64,000 nt of DNA from Watersipora subatra. Its lineage: Eukaryota; Bryozoa; Gymnolaemata; Cheilostomatida; Watersiporidae. Below the pieces are notes generated by a model, which did not search any database, had not been told where the DNA came from, and was given only the letters and a program-made list of their open reading frames with translations. Below are positions 24,679 through 36,581 of this stretch, piece by piece. A program made the translations under genes and the position numbers. The stretch lies in NCBI RefSeq assembly GCF_963576615.1, contig NW_027045308.1, forward strand, positions 1 to 64,000, read 5' to 3'. Each line of letters opens with the position of its first letter. Position 1 is the first letter of the stretch.

Positions 24679-27658
24679 ATGGAACGTGGAGTTACTCTCA
24701 TTCTATGTAAGAATATATGTGTATTTATTACTGAGCTAGTAACCAAAAGCAAGTGAGATATCCAACATAACAAGTATCACATTATCTTAAATTGTATTAG
24801 TTTGTGTTAACAAAATATTCAAGTATTATTCTAAAACATTGTAACTGCTTGATGTAGATGTTGTTCGGAATAGTAAATGAATAAGTCTAATTTGTTGAAA
24901 AAATATGAAGATTAAACTTTAGATTGTCTGTATTTTAAAATAATAATGATTTTAATGTTTCAAGATTATAATCATTAAAAAAATTTGATAAATGATTCAA
25001 TAAATGTTTCAAAGTAAAAATCATTTTAATAATTGACAAAACTTGATTATTTAAAACTTTGCACTGTAATCTAAAATAATCAAATTCATGCAAAAGCTTG
25101 ATTATTACATTTATATTTGCAAAACTGATTGACATAATGGATATATGTAAAGATGCCACATTTGAATGTTATAAGTAGCATCAACAATGAGAAAGAAAGG
25201 CCGTGTAGCAAATATTGACTTCATTTCTACAGAAGTTTTTTCTTCTCAGCATGCTGACCGCGTTGAAGTTTAATTGATTTTAATCATGGAACATTTTGGC
25301 AGTCAGATAACCTTGGGCATAAAAAACAATCTCAATGGATAACAAATGTCAATATTTTGGATAAAATCTGAAAGTTTTGTGAAAGTTCATTTTTAACACG
25401 GAATAAATGAAATGCTTGATTGACAAAAACGTGAAGCAAAATCTTTTTGACCCAAAAGTGTAAGTTTTAATTTAATAAACTTTCCATAAACTATGTAAAG
25501 GATGTTCTACATTTTTCTCTCACTTTTATCACCTAAACATGGTTGTTAGTTTTTAGTCTGTACTAAACATTATGAGTAAGTTAGTTCGTACTATTTTAAA
25601 ATGAGCGGTAAAAAACTTAAAAATAATACTCAAATTGAAATTTAAAACCTTTAATGATCAAAGCTTAGTTTTTAGTTCCAAAACAAACAACTAATAAAAA
25701 TATATAATAAAAATTACTTGTGATTCAAGATTAATTGTTTCTTTAATTTATCAATGTAGTAAAATTTTTAATTTTGAAAAAAATCTGATAAATGTCTGTT
25801 TCTTTTAGGTGTTGTAACAGTGGCTGTATGTTGGTCAGTTGGGACAAAGGCACAATGTATGCTAAGATACCACAAAATGGCCTTGTCAGAGTCTATGCTA
25901 GCTGCTTATGCAACCACTAATGCAAGAAGCAAGATAGAATGTGGAGTCTTTTGTACAAACACTCCAGACTGTCATGTTTTTGTCTACTTTAAACATAGTC
26001 ACAGCTGTGAGTTCTTGAACATCTCTGAAATCGGTTCATGGCCAGACATCAACACAACTCATATTGTGGATGCATATGTTCTTCCTCGCACTGACACACT
26101 GCTTGCACGAGGTATTTATCTTGTGAGACCTGCCTTGCCTACTTGCCTTTGTAGGTGTTCATTTTTATTCTGAACTACGGTGCATACTCTGGTGCAGTGA
26201 GCTACTTGCATTAAAGCTGTGAATTTTGTAGGTTGATCGAAAAATATTAGAATCTGAATCATTTACAATTAGCTTGGAAGAGTATTTATTTTATTTATTT
26301 GGCATGCGAAAACACTTTTTTTGTTTTAGAAAAATACTAAGAACAAAAACTGCTGATATATTTTCATAATTTTTGCTATCAGAATTTCAACAACTTTTTT
26401 AATTTTGATACACTACAAGCAGAAAAGAAAATACCAATAATTTTTTGCTGTCACGGGTATGCCTCAGACATAAAAATTGTCTCTAACTTTTATCTGAAAT
26501 ATTGTAGTTTGGGAGAATTGCCCTTGTTTTCTTTTATTGATAGAAATATATTAAATTAGTACTCACATACTTACAGGTAAACCTGCTGAGTCGATAAGCG
26601 CTGTTACGCCAGACAACAATGCTGATAAAGCTGTAGATGGGCGGTATTCAGATGGTAGCTCTTTGGTAGCTACAAGAAACCATCTGAATCCCTGGTGGAG
26701 AGTTGACTTAGAAAAGTGTTACTGTATCCAAGCTGTAAACATTCTCAATCGGGGTAAATGATTGTAGTTTAACCAAAAAACCTTTTCACACACCCACATA
26801 CACAACGATGCCGATCATATGTTGATCATAAACGATACTAAATTTTAAGGCTTAATGGATTTAAGGTTTTTTCATATTTTAAAAACTCTGAATCTGTAAT
26901 TAGTAGATGATTTAGAAATGTTTCACTGTATACATGCATTAAGCATTGCAATTTGATGTACAGTACATTGTACATATTTGTAAATTTAACTAAAAAAACT
27001 GCTCACATAGTATCATTCTCTAACATCTGTTATTTTTTGACAAAACCTATGCTCGACTTTCTAATACACAACAGTTATAAAATTTTCATGTAGTTTTACA
27101 ATATTTCACATCTTACTAAAAAATTGATCATCTACCTGTATTGTGCATACATTTCTTTATGACTACATTGTACATATTCTTATATTTTGTTGGGCAACAG
27201 GTTTTATATTCTGTGACATCTAGTATAATAGTATGCCTAAGATGTTGTAAATATACTGGGTATGACTGTATAACACCTACAGAAGTAATCGCCTACAACT
27301 AGTTTAGTTTGATTTACAAAAAAAGTGTTGGTTTTCTTTGGCTTTAAAAATGGCAGATCTGTAGTTTGTTCTTTTTCATATGAAACAGAGGGCTATGTTA
27401 TTACTTTTTTTAGATTACATGTACAACCGAACAAAAAACTTAGTTATAACAACTGCAGATGAAGTGTCTCAGCTACTCTACACGTCTGATGATGGTGAAA
27501 ACTTCTGTGGACGACACGATGGCATTTTAAACAAGTACTACACTCTGATTAAATGCGTTTCAGTGGTTGCTGGGAGATTTGTACACCTTCAATTAAACAC
27601 AACAGGTGTCTTCAACATCTACGAGGTTGAAGTTCACGGGTATTACGATGCACCATAG
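24679..27658 (+). CDS. Secreted PAN–F-type lectin (four exons, 250 aa, apparently intact)
   Basis: Exons 24679-24706, 25809-26111, 26577-26753 and 27414-27658 join in phase 1 at GT-AG borders to give 753 nt ending in TAG. Residues 1 to about 25 form a hydrophobic signal peptide split by intron 1. Residues about 26-110 are cysteine-rich (Cys26, 54, 58, 64, 76), with the spacing of a PAN/apple-like domain. Residues 111-247 form an F-type (fucolectin/FTP) lectin domain with AVDG (129-132), PWWRVDL (149-155) and a closing EVEVHGYY (240-247). F-type lectins bind fucose through a His and two Arg. Candidates are His146, Arg169 and Arg175, but the usual R-x-D-x4-R motif reads RDYMYNR, one residue short, so sugar specificity is uncertain. 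Likely role: a secreted recognition or adhesion lectin. The start is chosen because exon 1 and its context are conserved in the broken copy at 8378. Confidence 0.85.
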
Positions 27659-28600
27659 AGAGCAACATACAACTTATTACAATATAGCTACATGTATTTC
27701 ATTTATTAATAAAGAAGGTATCCTACTCACTGATTTTATTATTCTTATTAAAATAAATACTGCTTTCGGTAGCTTTTTGGTTTAGGATCATGGCTGGAAA
27801 CTTTTAAAGATCTGTAAAGCAAATGTATTATTAGTCCTTTTTACAACTAATAAGGTAGAGGCAAGTGTTTTGCGCACTGACAAGCTGCTTGCGCAGAATA
27901 TCTTTCAAACATAACCACTTGATATAAATAGTAATATGTAAAAAATAAAATATAAAAACAATTGTTTTATTATACTTATTTGAATTAATATTGCTCTCAG
28001 TAGCTTTTATATTTAGCAGAATGTGAAAACAGTTTGTAGTAAAGATATTTGTGTTTGAAAACAAGATTTGGTAAGATTCTTTGTTGACTGATACGTATAC
28101 AATTTGAAAATATTGTATGCTTGCACTGTGCAACACCAATTCGTACTAAATGTAAGCTAATGTATTTTGAATAGCAAAGATATTTAGCAGAAATTATTAA
28201 AGTTGTATTTGTGTGTTTTTTATCTAGCTTTGCTGTGTTGGAAGTTGTTTTCTGAGTTTTTGGTGTGAAAAGTTTATTATTAAAATATGAATATAACCAT
28301 TTTTACACTTCCACAATTTTTTCCACTCATTTTATGGAAAACAATTGCATTTTCAATGTTTAACCAAACAAAGGAGGTGGAGAACTGCACACTATAATTT
28401 TTTTATATTCTAGCTAGGCAATCTAAAAACGGTTGTTTTCAAAAGTTTTTTTTTTAAAAATACTTGTCATTACATCAAACCCATACCACCAACAAATAAG
28501 ATATTGCAAAATAACATAAGGTTAACCGATCTTTTTAACAAGTTGAAGGGCAACTAAAATTCACTCTGTAAGCAAATTGTAGAGTTTGATTATCAAGTTA
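27659..28600 (+). terminator. 3' UTR/flank with polyadenylation signal
   Basis: AATAAA lies at 27708-27713, about 50 bp after the lectin stop codon, and is a plausible polyadenylation signal. The following sequence to about 28560 aligns with the 3' flanks of copies 1 and 3. The 102-codon minus-strand frame at 27831-28139 lies within it and is not supported. Confidence 0.55.
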
Positions 28601-30560
28601 CATATATGTTTCAGAATTTCGCCATTTTCTTTTAGACTGCAGCAAATCTTTGTTTGTGCCTTAACATTCTGTTTGTGCGTTTACACTTTGTAGCTGTCCA
28701 AAATCTGTTTGTGTCATAAAAAGTTAATTCTTGTTATAACACTCAGTTCCAGCCTTAATTTTTTGTTCTCTTTAAACTGTGTCGATTTAAAAATAATATG
28801 TTTTTTTGACACTGAATTACTATCCAAATACAATTTTTTTATTATTCAACCAGCTGTAGAACAATACAGAGAGAATCTGACAGAAGCAAATATTTCTGCA
28901 GAAGTTAAAATGTTCTCCTTCTTAGTCACTAAACTTTGTGCCTATCAAATGTATGCAAAACAGTGGTGTAGATTATCTGTGACATCAATCAACTACTCAT
29001 AAGAGGTAGTTGATGACTCTGTCAGGGTTTCTTTCAGCTACCTTCAAAACCTGAAACTCAAAAACTCTCATGTGTTGTTGAGTGTTTTGCACAAAAAACT
29101 GTAAACTGCGTTGTCTTTTTTTACTCTGAATCCAATCACCACTGCAAATTTCTCAATATCTTTAAAACTGATTGATGGTGACACTGCAACACAACTCACA
29201 TTGTGAAAGCATTTATTTTGACTCCCTTTGACACGCTACTCACATAAGCTAGGTGTCTTGTGGGACACCTTGATGCAAATAATGTATATGTTCTTTGTTG
29301 GAGTTTATTTCAATTTTTTTTACTGTAAACAGAAAAAATATTTAATGAAGAAAAATCGATATTTAACTACTGGCTTACTGAACTACTTGGTTTAAGACAA
29401 TATATTTTTGTTCAGCAACTTGGAATCAATAAAGTTAAACTCTTTCACCACTTTATTTCAAAGAAAATAAATTCCTTGTTAGTGAGGTCTAGAAGAGCAT
29501 CGCATATTCATGGAACCGCACTAACAGAAAACAAAATTATATTGTATTCTATGGTTCGATTATCAGATTAGCAGCAAGTTTTATCCTAACGAAGCAAGCA
29601 ATTACTATACAAACAATATCACCAACTCTCATTACCTTAAATTACCGACAATTATGTTTCTTGGATAAAATCTAAACTATTTTTAGCTGGGCACAGCTCT
29701 TCTTAGTCTTATTTTGTTGATACAATTATATAAAAAATTGTTGAATTTTGTTAATACAATTATATAAGTTGATACTATGTTAAATAATTACTAAAGTAAA
29801 CTTTGTGATGCGATAAGCTTTCTTTAATTAAAGTTTATCAAATTTTGTGAAATATTGTATTAGCAAAACTTGCAAAATGCTAATTTTTATTCGCCAATTC
29901 AGAGAGTTCTCTTTAACTTTTGAAGAACAACTCAATCAGCAGTGGGGAGATAATTTAGAAAACCTTTACTATATCCTAGAGGTAAAGTTTTCAATTGAAG
30001 TACATGTTTATGAGTTTAGCTAAACCACTTGGTCATATAGCTGATCCTTTCATCGACACTTATATTTTGTTAATCCGACTTTCTAGTAAATAATTATTTT
30101 AGAGTTGCAAAGAGATTTCAAATTTTATACTTTTCTCCATAAAAGACCAAACAGCTTTCAATATTTGTGCAGACAACATTTTTACTACTACTACTATCAT
30201 TCTTTAGATGCAATTATTAAGTCAACTGATTTACAAATTTATGGCTTCAAATACTTGTAAATGAGTTATACCTAATAGAATGCACCTACAGTGCATACAG
30301 AAGTAGTTACCTCAACAAAAAAGGTTTGATTAACCTGAAGGGAGTTGGTATTGTTAGTTTCAGGTATTGTTAGTTTCTTCCTAGTTTTACACAGAGTATA
30401 ATGATTTTTCTTTTTGTACATGTAAATCCTTTCTATCAATGACTAACAATGTGTCAACCTGTCAATTTATAGTGCTGCCATTTACGCAATTAATACAAAA
30501 ATTTTAATATAAGTTAAAAAAGTTACCCTCTTAAATACTAAAGTTTACATGTCTATCAAA
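28600..30560 (+). pseudogene. Decayed lectin copy A (exon 2 and exon 3 relics)
   Basis: An exon-2 relic at about 28950-29248 still reads, in broken frames, like the cysteine-rich domain: a stretch corresponding to FVYFKHSHSCEFLNIS of the intact gene, then an N-T-T-H-I-V stretch. It contains in-frame stops (for example in TTGATGGTGACAC, where the intact copy has a Trp codon) and has lost its donor site. A shortened exon-3 relic follows near 29930-30000, and intron-3-like sequence runs to about 30450. The 97-codon frame at 28709-29002 runs through intron and exon-2 relic and is not a gene. The block from 28630 matches 41800-42540. Confidence 0.7.
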
Positions 30561-30564
30561 TAAC

Positions 30565-31480
30565 TGCAATACAGTGTTGTAGAGTTTCTACGATATAAGC
30601 TAACTACTAATGAGGGGAGTTAATTGTTCCTCCAGGGCCTCTCCCATTTACCTTCAAAACCCATAATATAAAAAGACTAATGTAATGAGGAGTCAATTGT
30701 GCAAACACTGTAAATTGTCAAGTCTCTGAAATCTTTGAAATCGGTTGACTATGACACTTGAACACAACTCATTTTGTAGAGGCATACATTTCGACTCACT
30801 TTGACAAAATGCTCGCATAATTTATGTGTCTTATGGGACACTTTGATTTAAATAATGTACACTTTCTTGGTTGGAGTTTAATTCAAGCTTGGTTACTATA
30901 AATAAAAGTAACATATACCAAAAGAGAAATTAAAGTTTGAACACTGTCTCTATAAACTAATTGGTTTAAGACAATATACTTTTGTATTGTAATTTTAATG
31001 AATAAAATCAAACTCTTTCACCGCTTTTTACGAATGAAAATACAAATTGCCTAGAATGAAAATGTAAATTGTTTGGTAGCATGGTTTAAAAAAGCATTTC
31101 ATATTGATGGAAGGATGCTAACCAGAAATCACATATCATATTTCATTGCTTCTCACCAAGGTATTAATTATTATCCTAATGGAACCAGCAATGAGAAATT
31201 AAACATTTTCAACAACTCCCGCTAGTAAAAATTAACAACTATAATGGTTTATGAAAAAAAGCTAAGCTGTTTTAGCTGAGCATGGCTTTCTTGCTTCTCA
31301 ATATGTGGATTCAATTATATAAATTTTATACGATGTTAAAATGACAATTAAAGGAAAAAACCTGGTAATATGATAAACTTACTTTCATAAAAATTAAAGG
31401 AATTTTGAAGCAAAGTGAAATTTGTAAAATGACCAATATTTTTCTGGCTCTTCAGAGAGATTTGTTTAACTCATTCCAAC
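30565..31480 (+). pseudogene. Decayed lectin copy B (exon 2 relic)
   Basis: About 30569-30820 aligns with the exon-2 relic of copy A: ACAGTGTTGTAGAGTTTCT, CTACCTTCAAAACC-like sequence, then ACACAACTCATTTTGTAGAGGC and TGACAAAATGCTCGCATAA. The flank with GTCTTATGGGACACTTTGAT and the region with AGCTGAGCATGGC also match copies A and C. Frames are destroyed. The homology ends near 31480, shortly before an inserted inverted-repeat element. Confidence 0.65.
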
Positions 31481-31541
31481 TGACTAACTTTTATGCGATT
31501 TGTCGTAAGTACCAATCGTTTTTCAGAAAAATATTATTATT

Positions 31542-31944
31542 TACCGTACTTTTCGGACTATTAGCTGCTACTTTTTTCTGACGATTTTAGCCATGCGGCT
31601 TATATAAGCGTGTGGCTATTCTGTGGCTTTTTTTTCATTGCTAGGGCGCATTAACCAAAATCTCTGGTTAGTGCACCTCTAGCGAAAAAGAAAATACAAA
31701 ACAATGCCTAACGGTACTGTTCCGTTAGGAATTAGGTTAAAGAATGTCGGTTAATACGAAACAGTGCCGTTAGGCACTGTTCCGTTTTAAACAGCAATGT
31801 TGCTGCCGCGTTACAAAGCACAGTCATGAGTTCTGCGGCCTATACAATGGTGCGACTTATGTATTGCTTTATTATCATTTTTTTGGAAAATAAAGCAGAT
31901 GCAGCTTATACAGGGGTGCGGTTTATAGTCCGAAAAGTACTGTA
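31542..31944. mobile_element. TA-flanked inverted-repeat element (mariner/Tc1-type MITE)
   Basis: The left end TACCGTACTTTTCGGACTAT and the right end ATAGTCCGAAAAGTACTGTA are near-perfect inverses, with TA on both sides. The next inward segments (GCGGCTTATATAAGCGTG against GCAGCTTATACAGGGGTGCGG) continue the inverted repeat to about 60 bp. The interior has repeats of GCACTGTTCCGTTTTAA type. Length 403 bp, no reading frame. Ends with a GTACTTTTCGGACTATAA-like terminus recur in many animal genomes; assignment to mariner/Tc1 rests on the TA target and is inference. Confidence 0.8.
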
Positions 31945-32019
31945 ACTTAATACTACAAGAGACCGAATTGAGACAGGTTAGCCATTTAATTTTCAAAATG
32001 ACCAGCCAAGTCTCCTTTT

Positions 32020-33585
32020 TCAATTGGCATAAATCTCAGATAGAAACTTTATACCACTTACATGAAGACATGTATCTACACATCTACATGACTTACTTAC
32101 TGGCTGATTTATCTTGTCGGTAAATTTTTGAATATCTCTGAAATTGATTGATGGTGACACTTTAACACAACACATATTGTTGAGGCATACGCAATTATTT
32201 GAACTCGCTTTGATACAAAGCTCGCACAAACTATGTGTCTTGTGGGACACTTGACGTGAATAACATATATTTTCATTAGAGTTCATTTCAAATCTTTTAC
32301 TATAAATAGGAATAATATTTAATGGAAGAAAAATCCATATTTAAACCCTGTTCGTAAACTATTTGATTTAAGACCATATATTTTTGTACTGCAACTGACA
32401 ACTGGAAAAATCAAAATGTGGCCCAGCATTTTTTAGAAAAACTAACTTCCTTGCTAGTGAAATTTAGAAAATTGTTTTAGAACTGAAGAGAGCACACTAA
32501 CCAGAAATAAAATATTATCATAAACTATAGTGCTTTTTTACTAGACTAGCACGCATTTTATCTTAACGAAACCAACTATGGAAATAAAATACATTTTACC
32601 AACATAAATTAAAGACATTAATGTTGCTTGAATAAAATCTAAACTATTTTTGCTAAGCACAGCCCTTCTGGCTCTCAAATTGAAGATACAATTATTTAAA
32701 GTTGATACAATGTTAAAATAACAATTAAAGGTAAACCTTGTAATGTGGTGAAATTTCTTTCAGCAAAATTTACTTGATTTTGTAGCAAAGTAGCACAATT
32801 TGTAAAGTGACAATATTTCTTTGGCAATTCAGAGAGTTTGGTTCAAAAAACAAAATACAAGCTGAATATTTAGTGGATAAATGATTTAGAAAACTTTTAC
32901 TATATCGTTGTAAACATTCTTAACCAAAGTACATGTTTATGCATTTGGCTCTACTGTTTACTCATATAACTACTAGTTTTAGCATACCTGTTATCTTTAG
33001 TTAACATATATATTAACTGTTATTATAGTCAGCAAGGTGTAGTCTGCTATATCCTGTTATAGCAGCTATTTGTTGATCCGACTTTCTCGTACATAACTGT
33101 TTTAGAATTGCAAAAATATTTCAATTTTTATTATTTTCCACTATAGAAGACCAAAAAAGAACGCATTACTTTTGTGTATTGCATTATTTTTACTACTACT
33201 ATCACTTAAATGCCATTATTTAGCCAACTGATTTACAATTTTATGGCATCAAATTTTTGTAAACAAGTTATACCTAGTACAATGCACATACAGCGCATAC
33301 AGAACTAGCTCCCTGCTTTTTAAAAAGGTTTGATTAGCCTTTAGGGAGTTTGTATTGTTAGTTTTAGGGATTTTAGCTTCTTCCTAGTTTTAGAAAGAGT
33401 ATAATGATTTTACTTTTTGTACATGTAGATCCATTCTACTAGATACTAAGAATGAGTCACTCTGTCAGTCTATAGTGCTGCCATTTACGCAATTACTTAC
33501 ACATAAAGCCTGCAAGAATGTAAAGTTTGTACCAATAAACAAACCTCTTTAAGTTTTGTAAAATTAAAAAGTTTCCTTTTTAAGT
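32020..33585 (+). pseudogene. Decayed lectin copy C (exon 2 and exon 3 relics)
   Basis: The 3' half of exon 2 survives at about 32120-32235 (TTTTTGAATATCTCTGAAAT, then ACACAACACATATTGTTGAGGC), with stops and no donor. An exon-3 relic at about 32865-32930 retains AGTGGATAAATGATTTAG and TGTAAACATTCTTAACCAAA, matching the WWRVDLE...VNILNR coding end of the intact gene. Intron-3-like sequence follows (TCCGACTTTCTCGTACATAA; CCTAGTACAATGCACATACA). The whole unit repeats copy A at a spacing of about 3.05 kb. Confidence 0.65.
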
Positions 33586-33589
33586 TTAC

Positions 33590-34880
33590 TCCCCACTGAA
33601 AGTTTCTGAATATATCTCAAATCTGTTTATGGCGGTACATCAACATGATCTGCACTGACAAACTGTTTCAACGAGAAACATCTCTCATGAGACAACTAGA
33701 TATAAATAATATATTTCTACAAATTTAGGTTAGCTTTGGAACTATACATGGAAAGTATACTGAACAAAAAAGAAATCAATATTAGAGCACTGATAAACTA
33801 AATTATTTTAGTTAGAGCTAATAGTTTGGCTCAGCTATGTGGGAATCAATTAACTCTGAGCAATTTGTAAATTTTATTTTTTGATTTTGCATACAGTTTT
33901 GAAAAATGAAAAAAATCTCAAATTTCATTTACTTTTAAGAACTAACCGCAATAAAATCACATTTTCAATGTTTTATTATGGAAATATTTCCCAATTTTTA
34001 TCCAACATTCAACAAGCCGTGATGAGATTAAAAGTTATTTATTCTACCATCACTGGTATACACTGAAGGTAATAGCATTATAATGTATAACTTATATTTA
34101 AGTTTTTAAGTTTTTATACACTGTCGAAAAATGAAAAACAAGTTTTAACTTTTATCGAACCATAAGAATTAATCACGATAAAATCGCATTGTCAATGTTG
34201 TATTATGGGAAAAGTAACATATTTCACTTTAGCTTGCAACAAACTGGGATGATAATAAAGGTTATTCCATCCGCATTCACTGGTATACCCTAGATGTAAC
34301 AGTATGCTACTACTTATATCTACAGTATGTTTAATTAGGTACAGTTGTTTAGAGTCTTCTAATTTCTAACTGTATAAGATTAAGTCATTATTGCAGTTAT
34401 ACTTACATGTAATAAGCATTCTTAAAAAAACTGCACTGCATAAAAAATCATGGATCGAAAGTATTTTCATGTTAACTCACAGACTGTTGATTCAGCCATA
34501 AATTACGAGCTGAATCTATAGTAGAGAGTTTATTTCAAAAACTTTCACGGTATCAAACTGAAAATCATTTCAAGCAAATTAAATGATCCTAAGCAAAGCT
34601 CAACTACTTGCTCAGACTTCTGTTAGTTATAAAACTACTAATATTTTACCAATGAAACAAATGTCAGACTTTCTAATACGGTGTTGTCTAAAAAGGCATC
34701 CAAACTTTGGAATTTTTTGTACTTAAAAAAACACGTTGTTTTGATAGTTTACATGTATTTGCATTGCATTAAGTGTTCTTGAACTTTAGAAAATTCTTGT
34801 TTTAGTGTTATTAGTATTCTGATGAAGAATAATATAATTGTTTCACTTTTTGTAGTTTCCAACCAGTGAAGTAAAGACCA
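33590..34880 (+). pseudogene. Decayed lectin copy D (very diverged)
   Basis: A short exon-2 relic at about 33595-33700 (TTTCTGAATATATCTCAAAT, CATGAGACAACTAGAT) and a possible exon-3 relic at about 34505-34570 (AGAGAGTTTATTTCAAAAAC) stand in the same order and spacing as in the other copies. CAGACTTTCTAATACGGTG corresponds to intron 3. Two similar segments within it (about 33890-34070 and 34130-34300) suggest an internal duplication. The 61-codon frame at 33881-34066 lies in the first segment and is not supported. Confidence 0.5.
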
Positions 34881-36175
34881 AATTATCATGCAAGCCTAAA
34901 AAATTTTTTTAGGTAACCTATATTTTGTGTGATGGCCATATTCAGAAAAAATCTTGTAAAATAAATCACCAAATTCATCTCTATCATAGTTTTTAAAACG
35001 AAACTTTTGCAACTGTATTTTTATTTTAAAAAGCCGACAACATAATTTTTGACTTCCATAAAGTAAATTTTCATTAAAGCTTCTTTTTTGGAAACTGATG
35101 TATGCGTAATATTTATATTAGATGCATGATGATCTTTGCTTTTGCAACTATGGTTAGCTCATAATCAGATTACACTATAATTATAACGTTTATTCATTTA
35201 GTCTGTGGAATAATGCTTGTTCTTCCAATATTCTTATTACATTACCCTAATCAAATGTGCACTAACCCTTCCGTTAACAAAAAAATATAGAATCCTTTTT
35301 GATGCCTACAGAGTCATAGCTGCTTAGCTACAGAGTTCAACTAATGGTATAAAGTATAGAAGTTATGGATGCTGGCTGAGAGAAATCAAATAGTTGTTGT
35401 CAAGGAATCAGCTTACAATTGCAGCATAATTTTATTCCAACATAATATTAGAGAAATAAAATAACAATTGCTAGCCATGTTTTGAGAGACAAATTAAGGA
35501 CTTTGAAAAAAAAAAAATTTGCTAAAGACCCTATTGGCGCATTAATTAAAACTTAAAAAAATCAAATATCCTTATATGTAACACACTACAATTGTTTTTT
35601 AAAAAGAACCACAATATTCCAACCCCATGAAAGTACAACATATGATTTGGAACTTTGCATCGATCCTTAATGCTGCGATTGTTTAAAATCATGCACTACT
35701 TGCTAAGTCAGCAGCAAGACTGTCCAACAGATTTTGCCAGTCGACAACTCAAACTCTTTACACATGTAAACTAAAAAATATTAATGACACACCAACTATT
35801 AAAACAAGACAATTGTTACATAAAAAAGGAAATATCATTCTGATTTTAGTCTTTTTGAGTTCTAACCCATCATGATCACCATATTTAAGTCTTCACTCAC
35901 GGTTTAGCTAGTTGTATAAAAAAAATCAACTCTGAACTGATTATGTCGGTTGATACAATCACATCTCATTCAATCTCAAATGGTTTAACAATAGATGTTA
36001 TGAAATTTTTACCCAAGCATAACCACATGTCACCCCAGCCTATTGTAGCATCTGAATATCCTTGTTGGCTTCCAAACCATATTGCATAAACAATTTTGCA
36101 AATCTGATGATTTTTTTCCTGTTTATTGTTCACTTTTAAAAAAATTTGTTGAATTTTTTTCAAGTTTCCCAAATT
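34881..36175. other. Gene-free sequence before the retrotransposon
   Basis: No exon or repeat was recognised. The frame at 35966-36220 on the minus strand runs into the 5' LTR and is not a gene. The final five bases (36176-36180, ATAGT) are the retrotransposon target duplication. Confidence 0.5.
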
Positions 36176-36180
36176 ATAGT

Positions 36181-36359
36181 GGTAATGTCGGAGTTGTCTA
36201 CTCAATATGTATATTGACATTGCATCATCATTTCATCAGACTATGTGTGATGATGACAGTTGTAATAGGGAGTTGAATCACTTAGAATTGTATTGTGTAT
36301 GCGTATAGACATAGTTACATGCAGAGAATAAACTACTTTAAACTGCAAACTTCTACGCT

Positions 36360-36408
<49 letters not shown>

Positions 36409-36423
36409 GCAAGAGACATTACA
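36181..36423 (+). repeat. 5' LTR (243 bp)
   Basis: Starts GGTAATGTCGGAG and ends GAGACATTACA. The tips GTAATGTC and GACATTAC are inverted repeats. The first base is G where the 3' LTR has T, so the usual TG start has mutated here. It contains a TA-type microsatellite at about 36362-36412. Outside the microsatellite it differs from the 3' LTR at about four positions, by eye. Confidence 0.92.
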
Positions 36424-36581
36424 ATGACGACGAGGATAGAAATTTCTGGAGCGGCTCTACAGTGCTAAACGGGCTGACTTGATGCATGACCAATTGAGTA
36501 TATACAGTGTATTTACTGTCCATCTGTATTTGGTGGTTGCTTCTCTGCCTTCACTGACACTCTGCCACTAGTGGTTTTTGC
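36424..36581 (+). other. Retrotransposon leader with putative primer-binding site
   Basis: Sequence right after the 5' LTR, ATGACGACGAGGATAGAA, is where a tRNA primer would bind. The matching tRNA could not be identified by eye. The rest is an untranslated leader before the gag start. Confidence 0.5.

Noticed and set aside
27380..27413. Start codon for a separate 92-aa gene
   Set aside because: This ATG is in intron 3; homology to the other copies shows that exon 4 starts at 27414 after TTTTTAG.
28709..29002. 97-aa protein
   Set aside because: The frame crosses intron-like sequence and a broken exon-2 relic; the equivalent region at 41.8-42.1 kb is not open.
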